From Pelomonas sp. Root405 (GTDB lineage: Bacteria > Pseudomonadota > Gammaproteobacteria > Burkholderiales > Burkholderiaceae_C): a DNA stretch of 64,000 nucleotides. Made by a program: the position numbers and the translations under genes. The stretch's first letter is position 1. Each line of letters starts with the position of its first letter. Under the pieces are notes generated by a model. The model saw only the letters and a list, made by a program, of their open reading frames with translations. It had not been told where the DNA came from and made no database searches. Location of the stretch: assembly GCF_001425165.1 (NCBI RefSeq), contig NZ_LMDU01000011.1:186058-250057 (forward strand). Direction: 5' to 3'. Shown here in pieces: positions 33,501 to 40,645 of this stretch.

Positions 33501-34040
33501 CTCGTCACCGTCACCGCCGCCGCCGCCGCCAAGCAGCACGCCGCCCGTGTGGATGCCCACGCGCACATGGCAGCCCGCCAGGCCATGGGTGGCGAGCACT
33601 TCGGCAGCGAGCGCCCGCCCGAGGTCGAGCAGGCCCAGGCCGCAACGCACGGCGCGCTCCGCGTCGTCCTCGGCAGCCTCTTGAACGCCGAAGACGGCCA
33701 GCATGCTGTCGCCGGCGTACTGCACGACGCGGCCGCCATGGGCCTGCACGGTGGCGGTACCGCGCCGCAGAAAGCCGTCCATGACGGCGCTGGTCTCCTC
33801 AGGGTCCAGTTGCTGACTGAGCGTGGTGGAACCGACCACATCAACGAACAGGATGCTCACCTGCCTGAGCGCCTGCGGCGGCTGCACGGCCTTGGACGCG
33901 GGCGCTGCCGCGTCTGCCACCGCAGCCAGCTTGGCACGAAGCGCTCCGATGGACGCATCGACCACCGCATCGCCGAGCAATTCGCGCTGTGCCTGCAACG
34001 CATGGATCGCGGCCTGGAGTTGCTGTTGCTCGGTGGACAT
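30555..34040 (-). CDS. Class III adenylate/guanylate cyclase-domain protein with AAA ATPase and TPR repeats
   Basis: 1161 residues. An N-terminal helix is followed by a class III cyclase domain (about 58-235) with the metal-binding aspartates Asp67 (FVDVVGST) and Asp111 (YAGDSMLAVF); a poly-Gly insertion (GGGGGGDGDE) lies mid-domain. Next an AAA/NB-ARC-like ATPase (about 265-560; Walker A AEAGIGKS, LQLEDLHWADDETLDFL) and then a long helical TPR-like region. This is the signalling family also known as cyclase-AAA-TPR, typically activated by an unknown ligand through the TPR part. Start ATG 34040; the frame extends upstream only as the antisense of the DksA-like gene. Divergent from the sigma-54-controlled small genes. 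Confidence 0.88.
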   Translation of the reverse strand: MSTEQQQLQAAIHALQAQRELLGDAVVDASIGALRAKLAAVADAAAPASKAVQPPQALRQVSILFVDVVGSTTLSQQLDPEETSAVMDGFLRRGTATVQAHGGRVVQYAGDSMLAVFGVQEAAEDDAERAVRCGLGLLDLGRALAAEVLATHGLAGCHVRVGIHTGGVLLGGGGGGDGDENAVRGLTVNIAARMEQTAAAGALRISHDTYSHIRGLFEVSSPESLQVKGVDQPITSYLVRKAKPRSFRIAKRGIEGVATRMIGRDAEFEALQAIFKDLFSQPRLRVVLVVAEAGIGKSRLLDEFQAWTEDRPETVYLFRGRATPQTQGQPFGLLRDIVAWRLQLSDEDTLDEAKAKIERGLMPLFADEPEHAQAHAHLLGHLIGLDWKDSAHLRGILDDPNQIRSRALHAAAQMFRRVSGQKGLPVILQLEDLHWADDETLDFLSDLAQVNADMPLLLLAFSRPTLLERRADWLSGGQAHTRIDLHPLGKADSRKLVNELLKKLPEVPDALREVVMGGAEGNPFYMEELVLMLIDQGAIDASGAPWQLRADRLLATKVPSTLTGVLQARLDGLPADERLTLQEASVIGQVFWVRALAALDADNEARLPRLVQRELALPRLDSEPDDLREYAFKHALLHQVTYGTVLKRQRSMLHAKLAHWLAAQSQGDSARAGEFLGLTAKHFADAGDAGNAAEFHARAAEYAADRLAHASALAHVKQALASIDAAGASAHQAALRWRLICVRERTWEIQGERDKQAADIDAMDGIADSLDDDARRAYTACRRATHLRRIAAHADCERAARRAVALADKVLAKWALSLAPAGVNDELHEIRLMSLRWVGHAVMSQGRWDEARLVLQQALSEACERGLPKAQILCLNSLGILAERCDDRVGALGMFRESLAISRQAGDRRNEAIQLGNVGLLSLPLGDLSTAQRDLDESLQMVRQNGDRALECARLCGLSALAVLKGEADRARVHAGNALDTARAVQAREWVAFASFCLADALTAGGQVAAAAAAYAEARTLAEELNSGWRFDAGAGLASLLLAQGDISGAVRALQPLLPPAEQPVDEAVAQGTAMSGGPAAPASAAGSFPGAEWPRKIEFTIHRVLATAGDPRAAEWLQRAHRTLMAQADAIKDVALRQMFLTNIPHHRDIAARWQARGGQ

Positions 34041-34082
34041 GAAGCGCAGGATAACCACGCCATGCGAGCAGAGAAGGCTTGC

Positions 34083-34098
34083 CGGCACGGCAATTGCC
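34083..34098 (+). promoter_or_regulatory. Sigma-54 promoter for the DksA-like gene
   Basis: CGGCACGGCAATTGCC: GG and GC dinucleotides separated by exactly 10 bases (34084-85 and 34096-97), matching TGGCACG-N4-TTGC at all but the outer positions. Expected start of transcription about 34109, giving a leader of about 17 nt before ATG 34126 that includes AAGGAGA. Confidence 0.7.
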
Positions 34099-34125
34099 CG
34101 CTCGCCGGCTGCCAAGGAGATCGCC

Positions 34126-34497
34126 ATGCCCCTGCAAGACAGCGCCGAATTGCAACAGCTGCGCACCCGGCTCGACGAGCGCGAGGCTGAGCTGCGCGCC
34201 GAGGTGGGCGCGCTGCGCGCCGAAGAAGCCGGCGACATGACCCGCACGCCGGGCGGCCCGGTGGAAGACAACGGCGAGCGCGGCGAGGAGGAGGCGCGCC
34301 ACACGGTGCGCCATGCCGAGCAGGGCCGCGACACGCAGGAGCTGCGCGACATCGCCGCCGCCCGCACGCGCATGGACGAAGGGCGCTATGGCGAATGCGT
34401 GGACTGCGGCTGCGACATCCCGCTGCCGCGCCTGCAGGCCCAGCCCACCGCGGCGCGCTGCGTCGCCTGCCAGGAACGCGCGGAGCAGCCGGCGTAG
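34126..34497 (+). CDS. TraR/DksA-type zinc-finger protein
   Basis: 123 residues. An N-terminal helical hairpin, rich in Glu and Arg, is followed by the zinc finger CVDCGCDIPLPRL ... CVAC. The coiled-coil tip carries DMTRTPGGPVEDNGERGEEE instead of the canonical DxxDxA of DksA, so it is probably a TraR/YbiI-class relative acting on RNA polymerase or another partner rather than true DksA. Start ATG 34126 follows AAGGAGA. Preceded by a sigma-54 promoter; the next small gene has the same promoter type. Confidence 0.87.
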   Translation: MPLQDSAELQQLRTRLDEREAELRAEVGALRAEEAGDMTRTPGGPVEDNGERGEEEARHTVRHAEQGRDTQELRDIAAARTRMDEGRYGECVDCGCDIPLPRLQAQPTAARCVACQERAEQPA

Positions 34498-34520
34498 ACG
34501 GCCGATTCTGCAAAGACTGC

Positions 34521-34536
34521 CGGCACGGCGATTGCC
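34521..34536 (+). promoter_or_regulatory. Sigma-54 promoter for the small hydrophilic protein gene
   Basis: CGGCACGGCGATTGCC, with GG at 34522-23 and GC at 34534-35. It differs by one base from the promoter at 34083. The gene's ATG at 34569 follows about 33 nt after the GC element with AAGGAG in between. Confidence 0.68.
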
Positions 34537-34568
34537 GCCGCCATGTCCCCGCAAAAAAGGAGCACGCC

Positions 34569-34766
34569 ATGGCCCACCCCGACCCGCAACGACAAGGCAG
34601 CGAGAAAGACCAACGCCGCCACGCCGGCAACGCGACCGAGCCGACCGACATCGGCATGCAGGACAAGTCGCAAGGCAAGCACGGCACCGCGACCGCCGCG
34701 CGCAAGAAGGACGACCCGTCCCGCGCGCCGGAGAGCGGCGACAAGCCCGAAGCCGACCGCAGCTGA
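34569..34766 (+). CDS. Small, hydrophilic, probably disordered protein
   Basis: 65 residues, almost without hydrophobic amino acids and rich in Asp, Lys, Arg, Gly and Gln (KSQGKHGTATAARKKDDPSR). No domain recognised; composition resembles small stress-induced hydrophilins or KGG-type proteins. ATG 34569 is preceded by AAAAAAGGAG and a sigma-54 promoter nearly identical to that of the adjacent DksA-like gene, suggesting that both respond to the same sigma-54 activator. Confidence 0.65.
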   Translation: MAHPDPQRQGSEKDQRRHAGNATEPTDIGMQDKSQGKHGTATAARKKDDPSRAPESGDKPEADRS

Positions 34767-34810
34767 CACCTGCGTAGGCGCCGCGCCTGGCGCGCAGGCG
34801 CGGCCTGCGC

Positions 34811-34854
34811 CTTAACTTTCGCCTCACCTTCGCCTCATCGAGCCCTCACCCTGG
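34811..34854 (+). promoter_or_regulatory. Four 11-bp direct repeats upstream of the DegP gene
   Basis: CTTAACTTTCG, CCTCACCTTCG, CCTCATCGAGC and CCTCACCCTGG follow one another without gaps. Each begins with a C(C/T)T(C/A)A(C/T) hexamer plus five bases. Direct repeats at 11 bp are the binding pattern of OmpR-family regulators such as PmrA, QseB and TctD. A weak -10 element (TAGAGT, 34860) follows 10 bp after the last hexamer. Confidence 0.5.
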
Positions 34855-34907
34855 CTGCCTAGAGTGGCTGGCATCGGCTGCGCCGCAGCCTGCCTGAGGA
34901 GAACTCG

Positions 34908-36446
34908 ATGACCCGAACTGCCAAGACCGCATTGACCGCCACGGCCGCCGCCCTGCTGGCCGCCGGCGTGACCATCACCACGGGCGCCTCGGGTTGGGCC
35001 CTGCCCGCCTGGTTGCAGGACAAGGCGCCCAGCAGCGCACCCGCAACGGGCGGCGCCCCGCCCAGCCCGACGCCGACGCCGACGCCTGTGGCCGCAGCGG
35101 CCGCTGCCGTCGCAGCGCAACCCGCCGTCGCGCTGCCCCCGGCCCAGCTGCCCAACTACCGCGCCATCGTGCAAACCCAAGGCCCGGCCGTCGTCGGCAT
35201 CAATGTCGCCGGCCTGCACAAGGCCAGCGCCGAGGAGAACGCCGAGATGCAGGGGTTGGAGAACGACCCCTTCTTCCGCTTCTTCCGCGGCGTGCCAGGC
35301 ATGCGCATGCAGCCGCGCGGGCCCCAGCCCTTTCGCGGCCAGGGCTCGGGTTTCATCATCAGCAGCGATGGCCTGGTGCTGACCAACGCCCACGTCGTGC
35401 GCGACGCCAAGCAGGTCACCGTCAAGCTCAGCGACCGCCGCGAGTTCCAGGCCCAGGTGCTGGGCAGCGACCCGGCCACCGACATCGCCGTGCTCAAGCT
35501 CGACGCCAACGGCCTGCCGACGGTTCAGTTGGGCGACCCGCGCCAGGTGCAGGTCGGCGACTATGTGCTGGCCATCGGCGCGCCCTATGGCTTCGAGCAG
35601 ACAGCCACGCAGGGCATCGTCAGCGCCAAGGGCCGCTCGCTGCCGGGCGACAGCGTGGTGCCCTTCATCCAGACCGATGCGGCCGTCAACCCTGGCAACT
35701 CGGGCGGCCCGCTGTTCGACGCCTCGGGCCGCGTCGTCGGCGTGAACGCGCAGATCTTTTCGCAGAGCGGCGGCTTCCAGGGACTCGCCTTCTCCATCCC
35801 CATCGACGTGGCGCTGAAGATCAAGGACCAGCTTGTCGCCCACGGCAAGGTCGAGCACGCGCGCCTGGGCGTCACGCTGCAGGACCTGTCGGCGCCGCTG
35901 GCCGCGTCGTTCGGCCTGAACGCGCCCGACGGCGCGCTGGTGTCGAGCGTGCAGCCGAGCAGCGCCGCCGCCAAGGCCGGGCTGAAGGCGGGCGACGTCA
36001 TCACGGCGGTCGACGGGGAGCCGGTGCGCGTGGCGGGCGATGTGTCCAGCCGCGTCGGCCTGGCGCAACCGGGCGACAAGCTCAAGCTGGAAATCTGGCG
36101 CGACAAGGCCCGCGTCAGCGAAACCGTCGCCCTTGGCCGCGCCGACAAGGATGTGCAGGATGCCAGCGCCGCGCCCCAAGGCGGCCAGCTGGGCCTGGCG
36201 CTGCGGCCACTGGAACGCCAGGAGCTGCGCGGCTCGGGGCTGGACCACGGCCTGCTGATCGAGCGCGTGACCGGCCCGGCGCAGCTGGCCGGCGTGCAGC
36301 CCGGCGACGTGCTGCTGGCGCTGAACGGCAAGCCGGTGCAGGACATCGACGCGGTGCGCGCGGCGATGAAGGACGCGCCGAAGCAGGTGGCGCTGCTGGT
36401 GTCGCGCGGCGGCCAGCAGATCTTTGTCCCGGTGCGGCTGGGTTGA
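34908..36446 (+). CDS. DegP/HtrA-type periplasmic serine protease
   Basis: 512 residues. N-terminal export signal with a hydrophobic stretch (about 7-30), a Pro/Ala-rich linker (about 45-80), a trypsin-like domain with His162 (TNAHVV), Asp192 (ATDIAVLK) and Ser265 (GNSGGP), and two PDZ domains (about 310-400 and 415-505). Do-family proteases degrade misfolded envelope proteins. The LA loop is short (PFFRFFRGVPG), as in DegQ/MucD. ATG 34908 follows GAGGAGAA. Followed by a strong terminator; preceded by 11-bp repeats that suggest two-component control. Confidence 0.93.
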   Translation: MTRTAKTALTATAAALLAAGVTITTGASGWALPAWLQDKAPSSAPATGGAPPSPTPTPTPVAAAAAAVAAQPAVALPPAQLPNYRAIVQTQGPAVVGINVAGLHKASAEENAEMQGLENDPFFRFFRGVPGMRMQPRGPQPFRGQGSGFIISSDGLVLTNAHVVRDAKQVTVKLSDRREFQAQVLGSDPATDIAVLKLDANGLPTVQLGDPRQVQVGDYVLAIGAPYGFEQTATQGIVSAKGRSLPGDSVVPFIQTDAAVNPGNSGGPLFDASGRVVGVNAQIFSQSGGFQGLAFSIPIDVALKIKDQLVAHGKVEHARLGVTLQDLSAPLAASFGLNAPDGALVSSVQPSSAAAKAGLKAGDVITAVDGEPVRVAGDVSSRVGLAQPGDKLKLEIWRDKARVSETVALGRADKDVQDASAAPQGGQLGLALRPLERQELRGSGLDHGLLIERVTGPAQLAGVQPGDVLLALNGKPVQDIDAVRAAMKDAPKQVALLVSRGGQQIFVPVRLG

Positions 36447-36476
36447 TGACCTAACGGCGCGACAAAGCGCCAGCAG

Positions 36477-36508
36477 AATGGCGGGCCCATCACGGCCCGC
36501 CATTTTTT
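36477..36508 (+). terminator. Rho-independent terminator after the DegP gene
   Basis: AATGGCGGGC ... GCCCGCCATT forms a 10-bp stem with a short loop followed by a T run. The T run ends one base before the ATG of the next gene, so the hydrolase gene must have its promoter inside or upstream of the hairpin, or depend on read-through. Confidence 0.85.
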
Positions 36509-36509
36509 C

Positions 36510-37265
36510 ATGTCACCGCTGCCTGCCTCCCGTGTCATCGACGTCGATGGCCGCGCCGTCGAAGTGCTGGTGGCCGGCCAGGGCGGGCCCATCGCGGTGC
36601 TGATCAACGGCTCGGGCGGGCCGCTGGCGGGCTGGATGCGCGTGTTTGCTGACCTTTCGGCGCAAACGACCACGCTGGCCTACAACCGCCCCGGCGTGGG
36701 CCGCAGCGCCGCGCCCGCCGAGCCACAGACGGCCGGCGCGATGACGGCGGACCTGCACCGCCTGCTGGCGGTGCTGGATTTGCCGCCGCCGTATGTCCTG
36801 GTCGGCCATTCCTTCGGCGGCCTGATCGCCAACCTGTTCGCGCGCCGGCATCCGGGCGAGGTCGCCGGGGTCGTGCTGCTGGAGGCGTCGGCACCCGAGG
36901 ACCTGACGGCGCTGAAGGCGCATGAGAACGCGCTGCAGCAGGGGCTGGCCTGGCTGATGAACCGCGTCGCGCCGCTGCACCCGCACCACGAGACGCGCCA
37001 GACCGAGCGCTCCGCCGCCGAGCTGGCCGCGGCGCCGCCCTTCCCCGCCGTGCCGCTGCGCGTGATCACCGGCAGCAAGCCGGCAATGCGCTGGGCCACC
37101 AAGCCGCAGCTGTTGGCCGCGCGGGCGGCCCATCAGCGCGGGCTGGTGTCAATGTCGCCGCTGGGGCGCCATGTCGCGGCCGACCGCAGCGGACACTTCC
37201 CGCAATTCAGCGAACCGGCGCTCGTCGTGGCGACGGTGCGCGAACTGCTCGCCACGCGGGGCTGA
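36510..37265 (+). CDS. Alpha/beta hydrolase
   Basis: 251 residues with the nucleophile elbow GHSFGG (Ser about 95), oxyanion-loop region LINGSGGPLAGW, an acid in VITGSKP region and a late catalytic His in DRSGHFPQFSEP. Soluble, no signal peptide. Family too broad to name a substrate. ATG 36510 sits directly after the terminator T run, with no clear ribosome binding site, so translation may be weak or the start may be later. Followed after 3 bases by the exported hypothetical gene. Confidence 0.8.
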   Translation: MSPLPASRVIDVDGRAVEVLVAGQGGPIAVLINGSGGPLAGWMRVFADLSAQTTTLAYNRPGVGRSAAPAEPQTAGAMTADLHRLLAVLDLPPPYVLVGHSFGGLIANLFARRHPGEVAGVVLLEASAPEDLTALKAHENALQQGLAWLMNRVAPLHPHHETRQTERSAAELAAAPPFPAVPLRVITGSKPAMRWATKPQLLAARAAHQRGLVSMSPLGRHVAADRSGHFPQFSEPALVVATVRELLATRG

Positions 37266-37268
37266 GGC

Positions 37269-38120
37269 ATGAAGCGCGCACGTTGGTTGCTCGCCGCCGT
37301 CCTCCTGCTGTCCCTGGCTGGCGCAGGGCATTGGCTGTCCGGCGAGCCCGCGCCAGCGCAGGCGCCGAGCGCTGCCCTGCCATTGCCGCTGCCTTGGCCC
37401 ACGCCGGCCAGCATGCCCGGCGCTTCCGCATCCGGCATCGCCGCTGCGCCGCCCCAAGCGCAGCCCAAGGCGACGCAGCCGGTCGCGACGGCACCGCGCA
37501 TTGGCTCGGAAGGTTATGGCGCTCACATCGAGCGCGCCCACGCCGGCAACGACCCGGCAGCGGCCTGGGCGGCGGTGAAATGGCTGGGCGACTGCGCCAC
37601 CACCGAGCACCGCCGCCACAGCTTCGAGCAAGCGCGCAACGGGGGCGTGGCGCCGGAGATGATGACCCAGTTGATGCAGGAGGCAGATGCCGAAGCCCGG
37701 CGCTGCCAGACCGTCACGGCCCAGCACCGCGCGCTGCTGCCCGAGCTGGCGCTGCGGGCCATGCGCGGCGGCGTGCCCGAGGCGGCGTCGGTCTACGCGG
37801 GCGCCGTGCAGCCCGACGCGCTGGCACCGGCGCTGCGCCAGGAAGTCACCGCCGCCATGAGGCGCGACGCGCTGGCCGGCCACCCCGGCAGCCTGTCGGG
37901 CGCCGTCGTGACCTCCGAGGCCTGGGGCCTGAGCGAGACCGAGAAGCTGGCCTTCCTGTTCGCCCATGGCCAGATGGCCGGCACCCATGGCCCGGCGGTC
38001 GCCGCGAACTTGGTCCAGCAGCGCAGCTTGCGTTTCAAGGTGCCGCCGACGCCGGAACAGCTCGCTGCTGCCAAGCTCGCCGGCCAGCAGATCGTCGACC
38101 GGGCGCAGGCGAAGCCCTGA
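37269..38120 (+). CDS. Exported or membrane-anchored hypothetical protein
   Basis: 283 residues: N-terminal hydrophobic segment (WLLAAVLLLSLAGAGHWL) acting as signal or anchor, a Pro/Ala-rich linker (about 28-75), then a mostly helical domain with repeat-like segments (AHIERAHAGNDPAAAWAAVKWLGDC, ELALRAMRGGVPEAASVYAGAV). No named domain recognised; Sel1-like helices are possible. Probably in an operon with the hydrolase (3-base gap). Its stop abuts the stop of the convergent GST gene. Confidence 0.7.
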   Translation: MKRARWLLAAVLLLSLAGAGHWLSGEPAPAQAPSAALPLPLPWPTPASMPGASASGIAAAPPQAQPKATQPVATAPRIGSEGYGAHIERAHAGNDPAAAWAAVKWLGDCATTEHRRHSFEQARNGGVAPEMMTQLMQEADAEARRCQTVTAQHRALLPELALRAMRGGVPEAASVYAGAVQPDALAPALRQEVTAAMRRDALAGHPGSLSGAVVTSEAWGLSETEKLAFLFAHGQMAGTHGPAVAANLVQQRSLRFKVPPTPEQLAAAKLAGQQIVDRAQAKP

Positions 38121-38735
38121 TCAGGGCATGCCGTTGTCGACAAACTCGGCAAAGCCGGGCCGCGCGCCCAGGCGCTGCATCCAGGCCTCGACGGCCGGCA
38201 GGTCGACGCGCGTGATCGGCGCGTTCTTCCAGCGCTGGGCCGACAGGCCGAGCACGACGTCGGCCAGCGTGAAGTCGTCGCCGGTCACATGCGCACCGGT
38301 CTGCGCCAGTTGCGCGTCCAGCATGCCCATGTGGCGGTTCCAGTTCGCCACGCCGGCCTCGATGGCGTCGGGCGTGGCCGGCTGGCCGCGCACCAGGGCC
38401 ATGAAGGCCACGCGCCAGCTGTTGTTCAGCTCGCCGGCCTGCCAGTCCATCCATTGCTCGACCTTGGCGCGCGCCTGCGCCTCGGTGGGCAGCAGCGTGG
38501 TGGCGTAGCGCTGTGTGGCCAGGTAGCGGCAGATGGTGTTGCTCTCCCACAGCGCGAAGTCGCCGTCGATGAGGACGGGGATCAGGCCGTTGGGGTTCAT
38601 CGCCAGGTAGCCCGCTTCCTGCGGAGACCGGAAGCCGGCGCCCCAGTCCTCCCGGTCGAGCGGCAGGTCGAGTTGTGCGGCGGTCCACATGACCTTGCGG
38701 ACGTTGATGGAGGTGAGGCGGCCGAGGAGTTTCAT
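38121..38735 (-). CDS. Glutathione S-transferase family protein
   Basis: 204 residues with an N-terminal thioredoxin-fold domain (MKLLGRLTSINVRKVMWTAAQLDLP, NPNGLIPVLIDGDFALWESNTICRYLA; cis-Pro and the ES glutathione-contact pair are present) and a C-terminal helical domain ending TLADVVLGLSAQRW. The Ser-Ile-Asn-Val-Arg-Lys sequence suggests a Ser-type active site. Substrate unknown. Minus strand, 12 bases downstream of the symporter-like gene, likely co-transcribed with it. Confidence 0.88.
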   Translation of the reverse strand: MKLLGRLTSINVRKVMWTAAQLDLPLDREDWGAGFRSPQEAGYLAMNPNGLIPVLIDGDFALWESNTICRYLATQRYATTLLPTEAQARAKVEQWMDWQAGELNNSWRVAFMALVRGQPATPDAIEAGVANWNRHMGMLDAQLAQTGAHVTGDDFTLADVVLGLSAQRWKNAPITRVDLPAVEAWMQRLGARPGFAEFVDNGMP

Positions 38736-38747
38736 GGCCGCAGTGTG

Positions 38748-39599
38748 TCAGCTGGAACGCTTCAGCCACATCCCGAACAGCAGTCCGGTGACATACATGC
38801 TGACCGAGTACAAGGCCGCCGGCAGCGCGACCGGGAACTGCTGCAGCACCCCCAGCGCCAGGTAAAGCGCCAGCGTCGAGTTGTGGATGCCCACCTCGAA
38901 CCCGATGGCGATGCACAGCGGCCGCGGCAGCCGTACCAGGCGGCCCAGGCCGTAGCCGGCGCCCAGGCTCAGCAGGTTGAAGGCCAGCACCGCGCCGCCC
39001 AGCTCGCCGGCGGCGCCCATCAGCGCCTGCCGCTCCTTGGCGATGGCGAGCACCGTCAGCACCACCAGCAGCACGGCGGACAGCGCCTTGACCGGTTTGT
39101 CGAGCCGCGCCGCCAGCGCGGGCCGCGAGCGCCGCACGGCCATGCCGGCCAGCACCGGCACGGCGATGACGCCGATGACCTCGGCCAGCTTCTGCCACGG
39201 CAGCGGCACGACCTGCCCCCCGCCGGCGTAGTGCGCAATCGCCCAGTTGGCGATCAGCGGCAGCGTGACCAGTGACAGCAGGGTGTTGAGCGCCGTCAGC
39301 GACAGGTTCATGGCCACATGACCGCCGAACAGATGGCTGAACAGGTTGGCCGTGATGCCGCCGGGCGAGGCGGCCAGCAGCATCAGGCCGACGGCGTACA
39401 GCGGCGGCAACTTGAAGGCGGCGATGACGGCGATGCAGGCCAGCGGCAGCACGACGACCTGCAGGGCCAGCGCCAGCACGGCCGCCAGCGGGTGCTCGCG
39501 CAGGCGGCGGAAGTCGTCCAGCGTCAGCGACAGGCCCAGGCCCGCCATGACGACGGCGAGGACGGCGAGCAGGGCGTTGGTGAGGATGGCAGTGGTCAT
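38748..39599 (-). CDS. Bile acid:sodium symporter family transporter (SBF-like)
   Basis: 283 residues with about nine or ten hydrophobic segments. Family features: GLSLTLDDFRRL near the start, LMLLAASPGGITANLFSHLFGG (the crossover region with Na+-binding residues) and CIAIGFEVGIHNSTLAL. SBF proteins move organic anions with sodium; bacterial members often carry pantoate, pyruvate or unknown solutes. Precedes the GST gene on the same strand; repeat A copy 3 lies just upstream of its start. Confidence 0.85.
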   Translation of the reverse strand: MTTAILTNALLAVLAVVMAGLGLSLTLDDFRRLREHPLAAVLALALQVVVLPLACIAVIAAFKLPPLYAVGLMLLAASPGGITANLFSHLFGGHVAMNLSLTALNTLLSLVTLPLIANWAIAHYAGGGQVVPLPWQKLAEVIGVIAVPVLAGMAVRRSRPALAARLDKPVKALSAVLLVVLTVLAIAKERQALMGAAGELGGAVLAFNLLSLGAGYGLGRLVRLPRPLCIAIGFEVGIHNSTLALYLALGVLQQFPVALPAALYSVSMYVTGLLFGMWLKRSS

Positions 39600-39615
39600 G
39601 TCAGTTCCTTCTTGC

Positions 39616-39662
39616 GGGCCGAGCGCCGGGCCGCTCCCAAGCCGGGCCGGGCGGACGAGGGG
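39616..39662. repeat. Dispersed intergenic repeat A, copy 3 (internally deleted)
   Basis: Keeps the left block GGGCCGAGCGCCGGGCCGC-TCCCAAGCCG and the right end CGAGGGG but lacks the central hairpin. As with copy 2, it ends on the base before the stop codon of a minus-strand gene (class II aldolase). Confidence 0.75.
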
Positions 39663-40418
39663 TCAATCGCGGTGGTTGCTGCCAACGCGGTCCAGCTTGC
39701 GCAGCAGCGCCGGCCAGACGAAGGCGCCACCGAGGCCGCCCGTCTGCACCCGCATGGCTTCTGCGGTGCCGCGCAGGATGGCGGGGTCCACCGGCGTCAG
39801 CGCCCCGCCGCCGCTCTGCGCGGCGAGCTGGATGCGGCAGGTTGCCTCGAAGGTGTGCATGGCCAGGAAGGCGTCGGCCACCGACGCGCCGACCGTCAGC
39901 AGGCCGTGGTTCTTCAGCAGCAGGAAGGTGTTGCTGCCGAGGTCGGCCTGCAGGCGCGGGCCCTCGTCGGGGCGGAAGGCCACACCCTCGTACACATGGC
40001 TGCCCAACGAGGCCAGCACGAAGGTCGACTGCTGCGAGATGGGCAGCACGCCGCCCGCCTGCGCGCTGACGGCCACGCCGGCGGTGGTGTGGGTGTGCAG
40101 CACGCATTGCACGTCGTGTCGCGCCGCATGCACGGCGCTGTGGATGACGAAGCCCGCCGGGTTGACCGGGTGGGGCGTGTCGATGAGCTTGCGGCATTGC
40201 GCGTCGACCTTGACCAGGTTGCTGGCCGTGATCTCGTCGAACATCAGGCCGTAGGGGTTGATCAGGAAGTGGTGCTCGGGGCCGGGCACGCGCGCGCTGA
40301 TGTGGGTGAAGACGAGGTCGTCCCAGCCCATCAGCGCCACCAGGCGGTAGCAGGCGGCGAGGTCCTGGCGCAGCGCCCATTCGTCGGCGGATACCTGGTC
40401 GCGCACGGCATGGCTCAT
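39663..40418 (-). CDS. Class II aldolase/adducin family protein
   Basis: 251 residues. Contains the class II aldolase metal site: HTHTTAG histidines and the later LLLKNHGLLTVGAS histidine, together with FTHISARVPGPEHHFLINPYGLMFDEIT. The family includes fuculose aldolase, ribulose-phosphate epimerase and many uncharacterised proteins; this length and the VIHSAVHAARHDVQCVLHTHT block are of the type annotated as class II aldolase without a known substrate. Start ATG 40418 (MSHAVRD). Transcribed with the SBF-like and GST genes on the same strand, possibly as one operon. Confidence 0.85.
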   Translation of the reverse strand: MSHAVRDQVSADEWALRQDLAACYRLVALMGWDDLVFTHISARVPGPEHHFLINPYGLMFDEITASNLVKVDAQCRKLIDTPHPVNPAGFVIHSAVHAARHDVQCVLHTHTTAGVAVSAQAGGVLPISQQSTFVLASLGSHVYEGVAFRPDEGPRLQADLGSNTFLLLKNHGLLTVGASVADAFLAMHTFEATCRIQLAAQSGGGALTPVDPAILRGTAEAMRVQTGGLGGAFVWPALLRKLDRVGSNHRD

Positions 40419-40645
40419 TCGTGTCTCCTGTTGTGGTGGCGCGATTTGGGCATGCCTGGGGCGTCTGCACTGTCTGAAACCGGACAAATCAGGGGATGTC
40501 CCAGTGCGTGCCAGGGGCAGCCAGCAATCGCAATGCCGTCCCTAACTGGACCGCCAGGCAGCTCGATGAGGCCTCGTCCTACGCAGCGGCGAGAAGCGAA
40601 AGTTCATCGTGACCGGGTGTGCTGACAACCGCCGAGGAGCTTTGC

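Noticed and set aside
34869-34885. Possible sigma-54 promoter TGGCATCGGCTGCGC before degP
   Set aside because: GG-N10-GC spacing can be forced, but the -12 half lacks TTGC; the 11-bp repeats and a -10-like element explain the region better.
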